Assembly: GCA_017427985.1 (NCBI GenBank)
Contig: JAFRRS010000004.1
Coordinates: 248,001 to 312,000, forward strand
Reading direction: 5' to 3'
From: Bacteroidales bacterium
Lineage (GTDB): Bacteria; Bacteroidota; Bacteroidia; Bacteroidales; F082
Length of the DNA stretch: 64,000 nt
Numbering within the stretch: the first letter of the stretch is position 1; every line of letters starts with the position of its first letter. The notes beneath the pieces are model-generated. The model was not told the origin of the DNA. It made no database searches and worked only from the letters and a program-made list of their open reading frames with translations. Shown here piece by piece: positions 27,941-36,855 of this stretch. The translations under genes were made by a program, and so were the position numbers.

Positions 27941-28055
27941 TTATATAAAATTTTAGGGTTAATAATTTGAGAATGACAAAAACAACCCTTTTAATCACGG
28001 CCAGGGCGTGACTACTCGTGCATATCTGCACTTCGACTTGATAATATGTGAACGT
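27941..28055 (-). other. Leader/terminator region between rfbB and the DUF4954 gene
   Basis: 115 bp without a gene. It holds short hairpins: TCACG-CGTGA arms, GTGCA-TGCAC arms and GAAC-GTTC arms. On the minus strand the first is followed by a T-rich run, so it may end the rfb transcript. I see no clear promoter box. Confidence 0.3.
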
Positions 28056-29189
28056 TTACCTGTTCGCATACATTGACTCGTAGTATTTTTCGTATTCGCC
28101 AGACGTGATATTATCCATCCAAGCCTGGTTTTCAAGATACCATTTCACTGTCTTTTCAATTCCTTCCTCAAATTGCAGTGATGGCTCCCAGCCAAGTTCT
28201 CTCTGCAGTTTTGATGAATCGATGGCATATCTCATGTCATGTCCGGCGCGGTCTGTCACGAAAGTGATGAGATCCATGTCTTCGCCTTCTTTTCTGCCCA
28301 AAAGCCTGTCAACAGTGTTGATGACGACCTTGATAATGTCTATGTTTTTCCACTCGTTGAAACCGCCAATGTTGTAAGTCTCGGCTATCGTTCCTTTATG
28401 GAAAATCAAATCGATAGCTCTTGCATGGTCTTCAACGTATAACCAGTCGCGGACGTTTTCGCCTTTGCCGTAAACAGGAAGTGGCTTGCGATGGCGGATA
28501 TTGTTGATAAACAACGGGATAAGCTTTTCAGGAAACTGATACGGACCGTAGTTGTTTGAGCAGTTCGTCACAATTGTAGGCATACCGTAGGTGTCGTGGA
28601 ACGCTCTCACAAAATGGTCGGAACTTGCTTTTGAAGCCGAATACGGTGAATGCGGCATGTATTTCAAATCCTCTGTGAAGAACTTGCTTCCGTAAGCTAG
28701 ATGGTGCTTCCCTGACGAGGCCTTCGTTGTGAACGGAGGCTCAATGCCTTCAGGATCAGTCATTTCCAATGCGCCGTAAACCTCGTCTGTAGAGATGTGG
28801 TAGAAGCGTTTGCCTTCCCATTTTTCTGGAAGTTGCTCCCATGTCAGCTTGGCTGCCTGAAGCATCGAAAGTGTTCCCATCACGTTGGTCTGCGCGAATG
28901 TGAACGGGTCTTTGATGGAACGGTCAACATGGCTTTCGGCAGCAAGATGAATCACGCCGTCGACGTTGTATTTATTGAATATTCCCATTATCGTTTCAAA
29001 GTCGCAGATGTCGGCTTTCACGAAAGTGTAGTTCGGCTTGTCTTCGATGTCTTTGAGGTTTGCAAGGTTGCCTGCGTATGTCAGTTTGTCGACGTTAATG
29101 ATATGATAATCAGGATATTTGTTCACAAAAAGTCTTACCACGTGACTTCCAATGAATCCTGCGCCGCCGGTGATGATGATGTTCTTCAT
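28056..29189 (-). CDS. rfbB: dTDP-glucose 4,6-dehydratase
   Basis: This 377-residue extended SDR enzyme catalyses the second step of dTDP-L-rhamnose synthesis. It has TGGAGFIGSHVVRLF at residues 6-20, HISTDEVYGAL, YSASKASSDHFVRAF (YxxxK) and NCSNNYGPYQFPEKLIP. The ATG overlaps the rfbD stop (ATGA). The gene order on the minus strand is rfbC-rfbD-rfbB; rfbA is not in the window. Confidence 0.95.
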   Translation of the reverse strand: MKNIIITGGAGFIGSHVVRLFVNKYPDYHIINVDKLTYAGNLANLKDIEDKPNYTFVKADICDFETIMGIFNKYNVDGVIHLAAESHVDRSIKDPFTFAQTNVMGTLSMLQAAKLTWEQLPEKWEGKRFYHISTDEVYGALEMTDPEGIEPPFTTKASSGKHHLAYGSKFFTEDLKYMPHSPYSASKASSDHFVRAFHDTYGMPTIVTNCSNNYGPYQFPEKLIPLFINNIRHRKPLPVYGKGENVRDWLYVEDHARAIDLIFHKGTIAETYNIGGFNEWKNIDIIKVVINTVDRLLGRKEGEDMDLITFVTDRAGHDMRYAIDSSKLQRELGWEPSLQFEEGIEKTVKWYLENQAWMDNITSGEYEKYYESMYANR

Positions 29190-30055
29190 AGGTTTTCAAT
29201 ACATTTTTTTAATGACTCCTTCCAATGCGGAATCGTGATATTTAACTTGTTTTTAATTTTTGTCTTGTCTAAAACGGAGTAGCTCGGGCGTTTCACTTTG
29301 CTCGGGAACTCGTCGCTGTGGCATGGCTGGATGTCGCACAAGTTCCCGCTCAGTTCGCAAATCTCTTTGGCGAAGTCGTACCAGCTTATAACTCCTTCAT
29401 TACTAAAGTGATAGACACAGTTAGAAGTTGGGAGTGAGGCGTTGGGAGTTTTTAATTCTTCAATAAAAGTTTGTATCGCTTTCGCTAAATCTAAGGCATA
29501 AGTAGGAGTTCCTACCTGGTCGAAAACTACTTTCAATGAGTCTCTTTCGGATGTCAGTTTGCGCATCGTTTTCACGAAATTGTTTCCGAACTCACTGTAA
29601 AGCCATGCAGTCCTTATGATTATGTGGTTGCATCCGATTCTTTGGATAGCTTCTTCGCCGTGAAGCTTGGTTCTTCCGTAGGCTCCCGTTGGAATCACGG
29701 ACTCGTCTTCGGTGCGCGGAGTGTTGCCTTCGTTGCCGCCGAACACGTAATCAGTGGAGATGTGGATTAACGTCGCCGCGTTTTCTTTGCATGCTTCGGC
29801 AATGTACTCAACGGCTTTGGCATTGATGAGTTCCGCTGTCGCTTCGTCGTCTTCAGCCTTGTCCACATTTGTATAGGCGGCGCAATTGACAACAACCTCA
29901 ATCTTGTTTTCTTTCATGAACTTCATCACGGCGTCGCTGTTGGTGATGTCGAGCTCGTCAACATCGGTGAAGATGTAGCTGTCGGAGCTTCTTTTGGAAA
30001 CTATCCGCATCTCGTTGCCGAGTTGTCCGTTGGCGCCTGTGACTAAAATGTTCAT
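29186..30055 (-). CDS. rfbD: dTDP-4-dehydrorhamnose reductase
   Basis: The product is 289 residues from MNILVTGANGQLGNEM; a start 9 bp upstream (MVK...) is also possible. Marks: ISTDYVFGG, TGAYGRTKLHGEEAI (YxxxK) and YHFSNEGVISWYDFAKEI. It reduces the 4-keto group to give dTDP-L-rhamnose. Between IEELK and YHFSNEG lies an unusual insertion (TPNASLPTSNCV) encoded by a low-complexity repeat with two copies of ACTCCCAAC (coding strand; plus-strand 29427-29449). Confidence 0.93.
   Translation of the reverse strand: MNILVTGANGQLGNEMRIVSKRSSDSYIFTDVDELDITNSDAVMKFMKENKIEVVVNCAAYTNVDKAEDDEATAELINAKAVEYIAEACKENAATLIHISTDYVFGGNEGNTPRTEDESVIPTGAYGRTKLHGEEAIQRIGCNHIIIRTAWLYSEFGNNFVKTMRKLTSERDSLKVVFDQVGTPTYALDLAKAIQTFIEELKTPNASLPTSNCVYHFSNEGVISWYDFAKEICELSGNLCDIQPCHSDEFPSKVKRPSYSVLDKTKIKNKLNITIPHWKESLKKCIENL
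29427..29449. repeat. Direct repeat inside rfbD
   Basis: GTTGGGAGT occurs twice (29427-29435 and 29441-29449). It is part of a stretch resembling intergenic repeat tracts of this phylum, but here it lies within an open, conserved gene. Confidence 0.55.
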
Positions 30056-30067
30056 TTTAACCATGAA

Positions 30068-30631
30068 TTATCGTAAATCATATTTAAATGGCGATTCAAA
30101 ATCTTTAAACAAAGGATGATGTTTGTCTTTTTCCGACAAAATGACTTTTTCTTCTGGAATTAACCAGTTGATATTTAAGTCTTTATCGTTCCATTGCAGG
30201 GCTCCTTCGCTTTGTGGAGCGTAGTAGTTGTCGCATTTGTACTGGAAAATGGCGGTCTCGCTCAGGACTGAAAAACCGTGTGCGAATCCTCTCGGAATGA
30301 AAAACATCCTGTGGTTTTCCTCGCTCAGCTCACATGCGATGTGTTTTCCGTACGTCGGCGAGCCTTTTCTGATGTCAACAGCCACATCCAACACCTTTCC
30401 TCTCACGCAGCGAACCAGTTTGGCTTGTGCAAACGGAGGATTTTGGAAATGCAAGCCTCTCAGAACTCCATAGCAAGACTTCGATTCGTTGTCCTGCACA
30501 AAATTAACTTTCCCAACATTATCATCAAATTCCCTTTGAGAAAACGACTCAAAAAAATAACCCCTCTCGTCGCCGAAAATCCTCGGTTCGATAATCACAA
30601 CTCCTTCGATGTCCGTTTTTATAAACTCCAT
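30068..30631 (-). CDS. rfbC: dTDP-4-dehydrorhamnose 3,5-epimerase
   Basis: This 187-residue cupin epimerase acts between RfbB and RfbD. Marks: EPRIFGDERGYFFESFSQREF, VRCVRGKVLDVAVDIRKGSPTYG (with the catalytic His in LRGLHFQNPPFAQ), FFIPRGFAHGFSVLS and YKCDNYYAPQSEGAL. It is first in the rfbCDB transcript, with a -7 box TAATTTTG at 30663-30656 on the minus strand. Confidence 0.95.
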   Translation of the reverse strand: MEFIKTDIEGVVIIEPRIFGDERGYFFESFSQREFDDNVGKVNFVQDNESKSCYGVLRGLHFQNPPFAQAKLVRCVRGKVLDVAVDIRKGSPTYGKHIACELSEENHRMFFIPRGFAHGFSVLSETAIFQYKCDNYYAPQSEGALQWNDKDLNINWLIPEEKVILSEKDKHHPLFKDFESPFKYDLR

Positions 30632-30655
30632 TTTTCAAAATGTACAAATAACTTG

Positions 30656-30663
30656 CAAAATTA
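30656..30663 (-). promoter_or_regulatory. -7 box of rfbCDB
   Basis: TAATTTTG on the minus strand, 24 bp before the rfbC ATG. It diverges from the tsaB promoter. Confidence 0.5.
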
Positions 30664-30697
30664 CATATTTAAAAATTATTATCAAAGAAAATTGTAG

Positions 30698-30705
30698 TAT
30701 TTTTG
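30698..30705 (+). promoter_or_regulatory. -7 box of tsaB
   Basis: TATTTTTG, 15 bp before the ATG at 30721. It overlaps the first codons of a longer open frame (30703), which rules out that start. Confidence 0.55.
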
Positions 30706-30720
30706 CAAAAATTTAAAAAA

Positions 30721-31419
30721 ATGATTCTTTGTCTTGAAACTGCCACTCCTTCGTGTTCGGTGGCTTTGATACATAATGGTGAGGTTTTGGCTTGCGAGGA
30801 AGACCCGAAAGGTCAGAACCATTCGGAAAAGATTACGCTTTTCATCGATTCGGTGATGAAAAAAGCCAATATCTCCTACAATGACCTCGATGCTGTCGCT
30901 GTAAGCATGGGACCTGGTTCTTATACTGGTCTCCGCATCGGCGTGAGTACCGCAAAAGGCATCTGCTACGCTGTTTCCAAGCCCCTCATCGCGGTTGATA
31001 CATTGCACGCAATGGCATACGGTATGGTAGAGACGTTTCAGGAAACGTTTCATAAAACGTCCCTGCTGATTCCAATGATTGACGCCCGCCGCATGGAGGT
31101 CTACGCCGCCATTTTTGATGAAAACCTTAATAAAATAAAGGATACAGAGGCGGTCATCGTGGATGAGAATTCTTTTTCCGACCTAAAAAAAGACCATCAG
31201 ATTTATCTTTTCGGCGACGGTGCCGACAAATTTGCCGAGCTTTTTGAAAAAGACGAGAAAATTACGGTTGTGAAAGACTTCCATTGCTCGGCTAAGTATA
31301 TGAATATTATAGCTCAACAAAAATTAAATAATAAAGATTTCGTCGATGTGGCTTATTTCGAGCCTTTCTACCTGAAAGATTTCGTCCCGGGCACACCGAC
31401 GGTGAAAGGATTGAAATGA
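30721..31419 (+). CDS. tsaB: tRNA threonylcarbamoyladenosine biosynthesis protein TsaB
   Basis: This 232-residue ASKHA-fold protein is a partner of TsaD in t6A37 synthesis. Marks: MILCLETATPSCSVAL, VAVSMGPGSYTGLRIGVSTAKGICYA and PMIDARRMEVYAAIFDE. The start is set by the -7 box at 30698. Between AVDTLHAMAYG and LLIPMIDARR the protein contains MVETFQETFHKTS, encoded by a palindromic element (31027-31065) lying in a variable loop. Its stop overlaps the next gene (ATGA), so a housekeeping gene is coupled to a metal efflux operon. Confidence 0.93.
   Translation: MILCLETATPSCSVALIHNGEVLACEEDPKGQNHSEKITLFIDSVMKKANISYNDLDAVAVSMGPGSYTGLRIGVSTAKGICYAVSKPLIAVDTLHAMAYGMVETFQETFHKTSLLIPMIDARRMEVYAAIFDENLNKIKDTEAVIVDENSFSDLKKDHQIYLFGDGADKFAELFEKDEKITVVKDFHCSAKYMNIIAQQKLNNKDFVDVAYFEPFYLKDFVPGTPTVKGLK
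31027..31065. repeat. Palindromic element inside tsaB
   Basis: It begins GTAGAGACGTTTC, followed by partial duplications of the arm (GGAAACGTTTC, then ATAAAACGTCCC). It is read in frame as VETFQETFHKTS, the same VET frame as the copy at 63181. Confidence 0.7.
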
Positions 31420-32585
31420 AAAAATATTTGCTGATAATCCCAATAGTTTTGGGACTTTTGTCATGTGTCGAACATCATGAGCATCATCATGACCACGACC
31501 ATGGCCATCATCACGACCATGATGAGCATTGCGAGGAAGAGGTTGTAAGCAACTCGGTGGCGTTTTCGCACGAACAGATGGAAAAAGTTGATTTTTCGTT
31601 GCTTGAAGTGAAGAAATCGACTGTAAATCAAGTGATTAAGACAACTGCTCAAATCGTGCCGGCACAGGATGAGTTGAAAATCATCACAGCTTCAACCAAC
31701 GGAATTGTGGAATATTGCGACAATGGTCTTGTGACGGGTCTTGAAGTGGCGAAAAACAAGGAGCTTTTCACCATTAATAATGAGAATATGGCTGAAGGCA
31801 ACCTCAGCGTCCGTGAAGAGGAAATCGTGACGGAATACAAACGCGCCAAGGCGAATTACGAGCGCAAGAAGTCGCTGCACGAGGACAAACTTGTGTCGGA
31901 AAGTGATATGCAAACGTCTGAAACAGAATATCTTAATGCGAAAAAGGAATATGAAAACATGAAAAACAATTTCGCGGGTGGCAAGCAGCTCGTGAAATCT
32001 CCAATTTCCGGTTTCGTGAATGACGTTCTTGTTGACAATGGCTCGTATGTCGTTGCAGGACAGACACTTATGACGTTGTCAAAGAACGACAAACTTTATC
32101 TTAAAGCAGAAATTTCCTCAAAATATTATACTGTTTTGAAAAGCATAGTTTCTGCAAACATTAAGCCGTTGAACACCAATAAGATATATTCATTAAATGA
32201 TGTTAACGGACATCTTCTTTCGTACGGAAAATCGGTTTCTGCCAACAATCCGCTAGTTCCTGTAACATTTGAGATTAAAAATAATGGCGAACTTATAAGT
32301 GGTTCATTTGTAGAGCTTTACATTATCGTTAAAAGCGACGGCAACGGTATTATGGTGCCGAACACTGCTCTCGTTGAGGAGATGGGTAGCTTTTTCGTTT
32401 TCGTGGAATCCAAACATGAGCTTTTCGAAAAACGTGCGGTTAATATAGGCTTCACTGATGGCAGAAACACGTTGATAACCAATGGTTTGAATGAGGGTGA
32501 AACGATTGTTGAAAAAGGCGCCATCTATGTAAAACTTGCGCAAGGCTCAGGAAAACTGGATCCTCATGCCGGACATGTTCACTAA
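31416..32585 (+). CDS. RND efflux periplasmic adaptor with His-rich N-terminus (CusB/CzcB type)
   Basis: The product is 389 residues. It has a lipoprotein signal with lipobox LLSC (Cys about 17), then about 25 residues very rich in His, Asp and Glu (EHHEHHHDHDHGHHHDHDEHCEEE region, residues 19-43), a likely Zn/Cu/Ni-binding segment. The membrane-fusion core follows: barrel, a lipoyl-like half around ITASTNGIVEY, a coiled-coil hairpin (KRAKANYERKKSLHEDKLVSE) and a second half VKSPISGFVNDVLVDNGSYV. It bridges the pump and the TolC-like channel. It is coupled to tsaB upstream and lies 12 bp before the pump gene. Confidence 0.9.
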   Translation: MKKYLLIIPIVLGLLSCVEHHEHHHDHDHGHHHDHDEHCEEEVVSNSVAFSHEQMEKVDFSLLEVKKSTVNQVIKTTAQIVPAQDELKIITASTNGIVEYCDNGLVTGLEVAKNKELFTINNENMAEGNLSVREEEIVTEYKRAKANYERKKSLHEDKLVSESDMQTSETEYLNAKKEYENMKNNFAGGKQLVKSPISGFVNDVLVDNGSYVVAGQTLMTLSKNDKLYLKAEISSKYYTVLKSIVSANIKPLNTNKIYSLNDVNGHLLSYGKSVSANNPLVPVTFEIKNNGELISGSFVELYIIVKSDGNGIMVPNTALVEEMGSFFVFVESKHELFEKRAVNIGFTDGRNTLITNGLNEGETIVEKGAIYVKLAQGSGKLDPHAGHVH

Positions 32586-32597
32586 AAAATTGACGTC

Positions 32598-35500
32598 ATG
32601 CTGAACAAAATCATAAAGTTTTCGTTGGAGAACAAGCTTTTGGTTCTCGTCGGCGCGCTGCTGCTGATAATCGGCGGCTACATGTCGTCGCGCCGAATGG
32701 ACATTGACGTTTTCCCAGACCTCACCGCTCCAACCGTCGTCGTCATGACGGATGCGCATCGCATGGCTGCCGAAGAGGTTGAGCGTCTTGTCACATTCCC
32801 GATAGAGACTTCAATGAATGGCGCCACCAACGTGCGTCGTGTGCGTTCCGCCTCGATGATGGGATATTCATTTGTGTGGGTGGAGTTCGACTGGGGCATG
32901 GATGTGTTCAAGGCGCGTCAGATTGTGTCGGAAAAGATGGTGTCGCTGTCGGAGGTGCTTCCTGAAGGGATAACGCCTGTAATGGCGCCGCAGTCGAGCG
33001 TGATGGGCGAGATATTATTCGTTGGTTTACAATCGGATACGACTTCCATGATGGAGCTCAGAACCTTGGCGGAATGGGTTGTGAAACCTGCTATTCTGGC
33101 AACGGGCGGAGTGTCGCAGGTGACGATTATCGGCGGTGACCTCAAACAATATCAAATCATTGCCGATCCTGTCAGGATGAATGCTTACGGTGTCACTCTC
33201 AATGAGCTTGAAAGCGTTGGTAAGTCGATGAGTGTCAATTCAGTAGGCGGCGTGGTTAGAGACTATGGCAACGAATATTCCTTGCGCGGAATGGGGCGTA
33301 CCAACGATTTGGAAGAACTTGGGCGCACTTTCGTGAAATTCAACGAATCAGGTGCGCCGATAGTTTTATCGGATGTGGCTGATTTAGTCATCGGGAGCGC
33401 GGTGAAGATGGGTTATGCTTCGCGCAACGCCTCCGATGCGGTGATACTTTCAATATCCAAACAGCCGAATATCAATACGTTAGAGGTTACAAAAAACATC
33501 GAAAAGAACCTTGTCGACATTCAGAAATCGCTGCCTGCTGACGTCAAGATGGACACCAAAATATTCCGTCAGGCTGATTTCATTGAAGCGTCGGTCAACA
33601 ATGTGGCGCGAGCTTTGATAGAAGGCGCTATATTTGTGATAATCATACTGTTCCTTTTCCTCGGCAGCTTCCGCACGACAGTAATTTCCATCATTGCGAT
33701 ACCGCTTTCACTGCTGGGCACCTTAATCGTTCTCAACTTGTTGGGAATGAATGTCAATACGATGACGTTGGGTGGTATGTGCATTGCAATTGGCTCCTTG
33801 GTCGACGATGCAATCATTGATGTGGAAAACGTGTATAAACGATTGAGACAGAATCATTTGAAGCCGAAAGAAGAGCGTGACAGCGCTTTCAACGTGGTGT
33901 TTCATGGCTCAAGCGAGATTCGCACTTCAATCATCAATGCGACGTTCATTACCATTGTGGCGTTCACGCCTTTGTTTTTCCTTTCGGGAATGGAAGGCAG
34001 GATGCTTAAACCATTGGGAATCAGTTATATAATCGCTTTGCTGATGTCGCTTGTCGTCGCTATGACGGTGACGCCGTTGCTTTGCAAGATGATGCTTTCA
34101 AATGAGAAATATCTTGAAAAACAGGATAAAGAAAGTTGGCTCACACGTCATCTTTTGAACGGCTACGAAAAGTCGCTTAAATGGACGTTGAACCATAAAA
34201 TGGCTGTGATTTTCAGCACTTTGGCATTGCTTGGAGTCTCGTTGGGATTGTTTTTCATAATGGGTCAGAGTTTCTTGCCCGATTTCAACGAAGGCTCTCT
34301 GACTATTACTGCTGTGACGAAACCTGGAGTATCACTCGAAGAGAGTAACAAACTTGGTAAAATAATTGAAAATGAATTGCTTGCGATTTCTGAAGTGAAT
34401 AGCACGGCGCGTCGTTCGGGTCGCGGTGAACTTGATGAACATTCGCAGGCTACAAACAGTGCTGAAATCGATGTCAATTTCACCTTAAATGAGCGTTCGC
34501 AGGAAGAGTTTCTTGTTGAGGTGCGTCATCGTCTGGGCGAGATTCCTGGCATCGCCGTGACTGTGGGGCAGCCGCTTGGACACCGCATCGACCACATGCT
34601 TACCGGAACTCGCGCAGCCATTGCAATCAAGATTTTCGGCACCGACATCAGCGAATTGTTCATGACGGCGAATAAAATCAAAGATGAAATCGCTGATATT
34701 CAGGGACTTGTTGATTTGAGCGTGGAGCAGCAAGTTGAGACTCCGGAGATTCAGATTCGTCCGAACCGTGACATTTTGGCGCGTTATGGGGTTTCGATGG
34801 AGGAGTTCAATCATTTTGTGGAGGCGGCGTTCGCTGGCGAGAAGCTTTCAGAGGTTTACGAAGGTCAGCGCAGCTTTGATCTAGTATTGCGTTATGGTGA
34901 CGAATATATCAATAATATTGAATTGTTGAAATCAGCCATGATAAACACTGGAACAGGCACTATGGTGCCTCTTGAAAACGTCGCTGAAATCGTTTCAGTG
35001 GGCGGTCCGAACTCCATTTCAAGAGAGAACGTTCAGCGTAAAATCGTTGTGTCCGCTAATGTTTCCGGTCGTGATGTGGTGAGCGTGGTTAATGAAATAA
35101 AGGAAAAAGTCGCTGACGAAATCGTTTTGCCTGAGGGATACACCATAGAATACGGCGGCCAGTTCCAGAGTGCGAAAGACGCTTCCAAAGTATTGTTAAT
35201 CATGACGTTGATAGCGTTGGTGGTCATCTTTATCCTGCTTTACGGCGAGTTTAAAAACACCACGCTTTCGGCAATAACGCTGTTGAATCTGCCTTTGTCA
35301 ATCATAGGAGGAATACTCGCGATTTACATCTCTTCAAAAGTTATCAGCATTCCGGCAATCATAGGTTTTATTACGCTTTTCGGCATCGCTACCCGAAACG
35401 GCATTTTGCTTATTTCCCGTTATCAGGCAATTGAAAGCGGAAGCAAGTCATTGCGTCAAGCCATAATCGAAGGCTCGCGTGACCGTCTCACACCTATTTT

Positions 35501-35678
35501 AATGACTGCTCTGACATCTGCTTTGGCTCTTATTCCTTTGGTAATCAACGGAAACCAGTCGGGAAACGAGATTCAAAGCCCGATGGCGGTCGTGGTGCTT
35601 GGCGGTTTGTTAACATCCACTTTGCTTAATATTTTTGTCATTCCGGTCGTTTATGAACTTATACATAAAAACAAGTAA
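32598..35678 (+). CDS. Heavy-metal efflux RND pump (CusA/CzcA family)
   Basis: This 1026-residue inner membrane pump drives metal export by proton flow. The RND layout is clear: TM1 at residues about 13-32, periplasmic porter domain, TM2-6, a second porter domain, TM7-12. HME-class marks are SRRMDIDVFPDLTAPTVVVMT near the start, GSLVDDAIIDVENVYKRL in TM4 (the acidic relay) and ITLFGIATRNGILLISRYQ in TM10-11. The metal cannot be fixed from sequence; divalent zinc, cobalt or nickel, or copper are options. It lies between its adaptor and the TolC-like gene. Confidence 0.93.
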   Translation: MLNKIIKFSLENKLLVLVGALLLIIGGYMSSRRMDIDVFPDLTAPTVVVMTDAHRMAAEEVERLVTFPIETSMNGATNVRRVRSASMMGYSFVWVEFDWGMDVFKARQIVSEKMVSLSEVLPEGITPVMAPQSSVMGEILFVGLQSDTTSMMELRTLAEWVVKPAILATGGVSQVTIIGGDLKQYQIIADPVRMNAYGVTLNELESVGKSMSVNSVGGVVRDYGNEYSLRGMGRTNDLEELGRTFVKFNESGAPIVLSDVADLVIGSAVKMGYASRNASDAVILSISKQPNINTLEVTKNIEKNLVDIQKSLPADVKMDTKIFRQADFIEASVNNVARALIEGAIFVIIILFLFLGSFRTTVISIIAIPLSLLGTLIVLNLLGMNVNTMTLGGMCIAIGSLVDDAIIDVENVYKRLRQNHLKPKEERDSAFNVVFHGSSEIRTSIINATFITIVAFTPLFFLSGMEGRMLKPLGISYIIALLMSLVVAMTVTPLLCKMMLSNEKYLEKQDKESWLTRHLLNGYEKSLKWTLNHKMAVIFSTLALLGVSLGLFFIMGQSFLPDFNEGSLTITAVTKPGVSLEESNKLGKIIENELLAISEVNSTARRSGRGELDEHSQATNSAEIDVNFTLNERSQEEFLVEVRHRLGEIPGIAVTVGQPLGHRIDHMLTGTRAAIAIKIFGTDISELFMTANKIKDEIADIQGLVDLSVEQQVETPEIQIRPNRDILARYGVSMEEFNHFVEAAFAGEKLSEVYEGQRSFDLVLRYGDEYINNIELLKSAMINTGTGTMVPLENVAEIVSVGGPNSISRENVQRKIVVSANVSGRDVVSVVNEIKEKVADEIVLPEGYTIEYGGQFQSAKDASKVLLIMTLIALVVIFILLYGEFKNTTLSAITLLNLPLSIIGGILAIYISSKVISIPAIIGFITLFGIATRNGILLISRYQAIESGSKSLRQAIIEGSRDRLTPILMTALTSALALIPLVINGNQSGNEIQSPMAVVVLGGLLTSTLLNIFVIPVVYELIHKNK

Positions 35679-35679
35679 T

Positions 35680-36855
35680 ATGAGAAAGATTCTTTTTATA
35701 ATATTGGTATTTTATATTTCAATAGTAAATGCCCAAAACGCTTATCAGACAATCCTTGACCAGGTCGAGGCAAACAGTCCATTTTTGTCATCGTTGAAGA
35801 TGCAAGTGGAAGCTGATAAAGCGGAAAACTACACCGGTCCTTTGATGGCAGATCCTGAGCTTGCAGCTGGCTATCATTGGGGCATAAACGGCAATGACCA
35901 GCGTCGTATCGCATTGGAAATCAGTCAGGAAATAGATTTTCCAACTGTTTATTCGAATAAAAACAAGGTCAACAAAATCAGTGATGACGTAACTGACGCT
36001 GAGTTTGAAGTCCAAAGAAATGAGTTTTTGTTTGAAGTCCAGTTGCTTTGTAATGATTTGGTTTACAATAAGATAAAGATTGAGGAAAACAAGCATTGCC
36101 TGAGATGCGCCGAGATGACACGCGAGAGTTATAAAAACAAATTAGATACTGGAGAAGCCACGATTATCGATTACAAAAAGGCACAACTTGCATATATCGA
36201 TCATAAAAATGAACACGATTTGCTGATTTTGGAAAAAGATGCCCTAATTGGTCGTCTGAAAGTTTTAAATGGTGGTATAGACATTGATTTTGAACAAGAT
36301 ACGTATGCCAAACTGACTTTACCTGCCGATTTTGAAGAGTGGTATAAGACTGTTGAGGCGAAAAACCCTGTTTTTGTTCATCTTGAAATGGAAAACGCTT
36401 TAAATCAAAGACTTGTGAAACTACAAAAATCGGAATGGATTCCGAGCTTGAAAATCGGCTATCTTCTTGAAGATGAGACTGATGGCGGTTATCAAGGACC
36501 TCAAATCGGGTTGTCGCTACCTCTTTGGAGCAATTCAAATTTAGTTAAAAGTGCAAAACTGCGTGCCAAAAGTAGTGAGACGATGCTTGAAAATCAACGC
36601 GTTATGCTTAAAAACGAGCTTTACAACACTTATCTTCGTGTAAAAAGACTGCAGGAAAACTATGCGACCATGAGCTCTATGATGAGCGAGGCGGATGGCG
36701 TTGAATTGTTGCAAAAATTGCTTGACAAGGGCGAGATTACGCTTTTTGATTTTCTCATAGAGACAGAATATCAACATCAGATTTCGTTGAAAGTCATTGA
36801 TATTCAATATGAATTGCAAAAAGCGCTACTTGAACTGCATCGTTATTCGATGTAG
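35680..36855 (+). CDS. TolC-like outer membrane efflux protein
   Basis: The product is 391 residues from the ATG MRKILFIILVFYISIVNAQN, one base after the pump stop. A longer frame from 35635 overlaps the pump gene and would spoil the signal peptide. The long amphipathic helices (ESYKNKLDTGEATIIDYKKAQLAY, LYNTYLRVKRLQENYATM, LLDKGEITLFDFLIETEYQHQ) are those of the outer membrane efflux family. It completes the tripartite metal exporter. Its end overlaps the alpha-2-macroglobulin gene tail-to-tail by 13 bp. Confidence 0.88.
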   Translation: MRKILFIILVFYISIVNAQNAYQTILDQVEANSPFLSSLKMQVEADKAENYTGPLMADPELAAGYHWGINGNDQRRIALEISQEIDFPTVYSNKNKVNKISDDVTDAEFEVQRNEFLFEVQLLCNDLVYNKIKIEENKHCLRCAEMTRESYKNKLDTGEATIIDYKKAQLAYIDHKNEHDLLILEKDALIGRLKVLNGGIDIDFEQDTYAKLTLPADFEEWYKTVEAKNPVFVHLEMENALNQRLVKLQKSEWIPSLKIGYLLEDETDGGYQGPQIGLSLPLWSNSNLVKSAKLRAKSSETMLENQRVMLKNELYNTYLRVKRLQENYATMSSMMSEADGVELLQKLLDKGEITLFDFLIETEYQHQISLKVIDIQYELQKALLELHRYSM

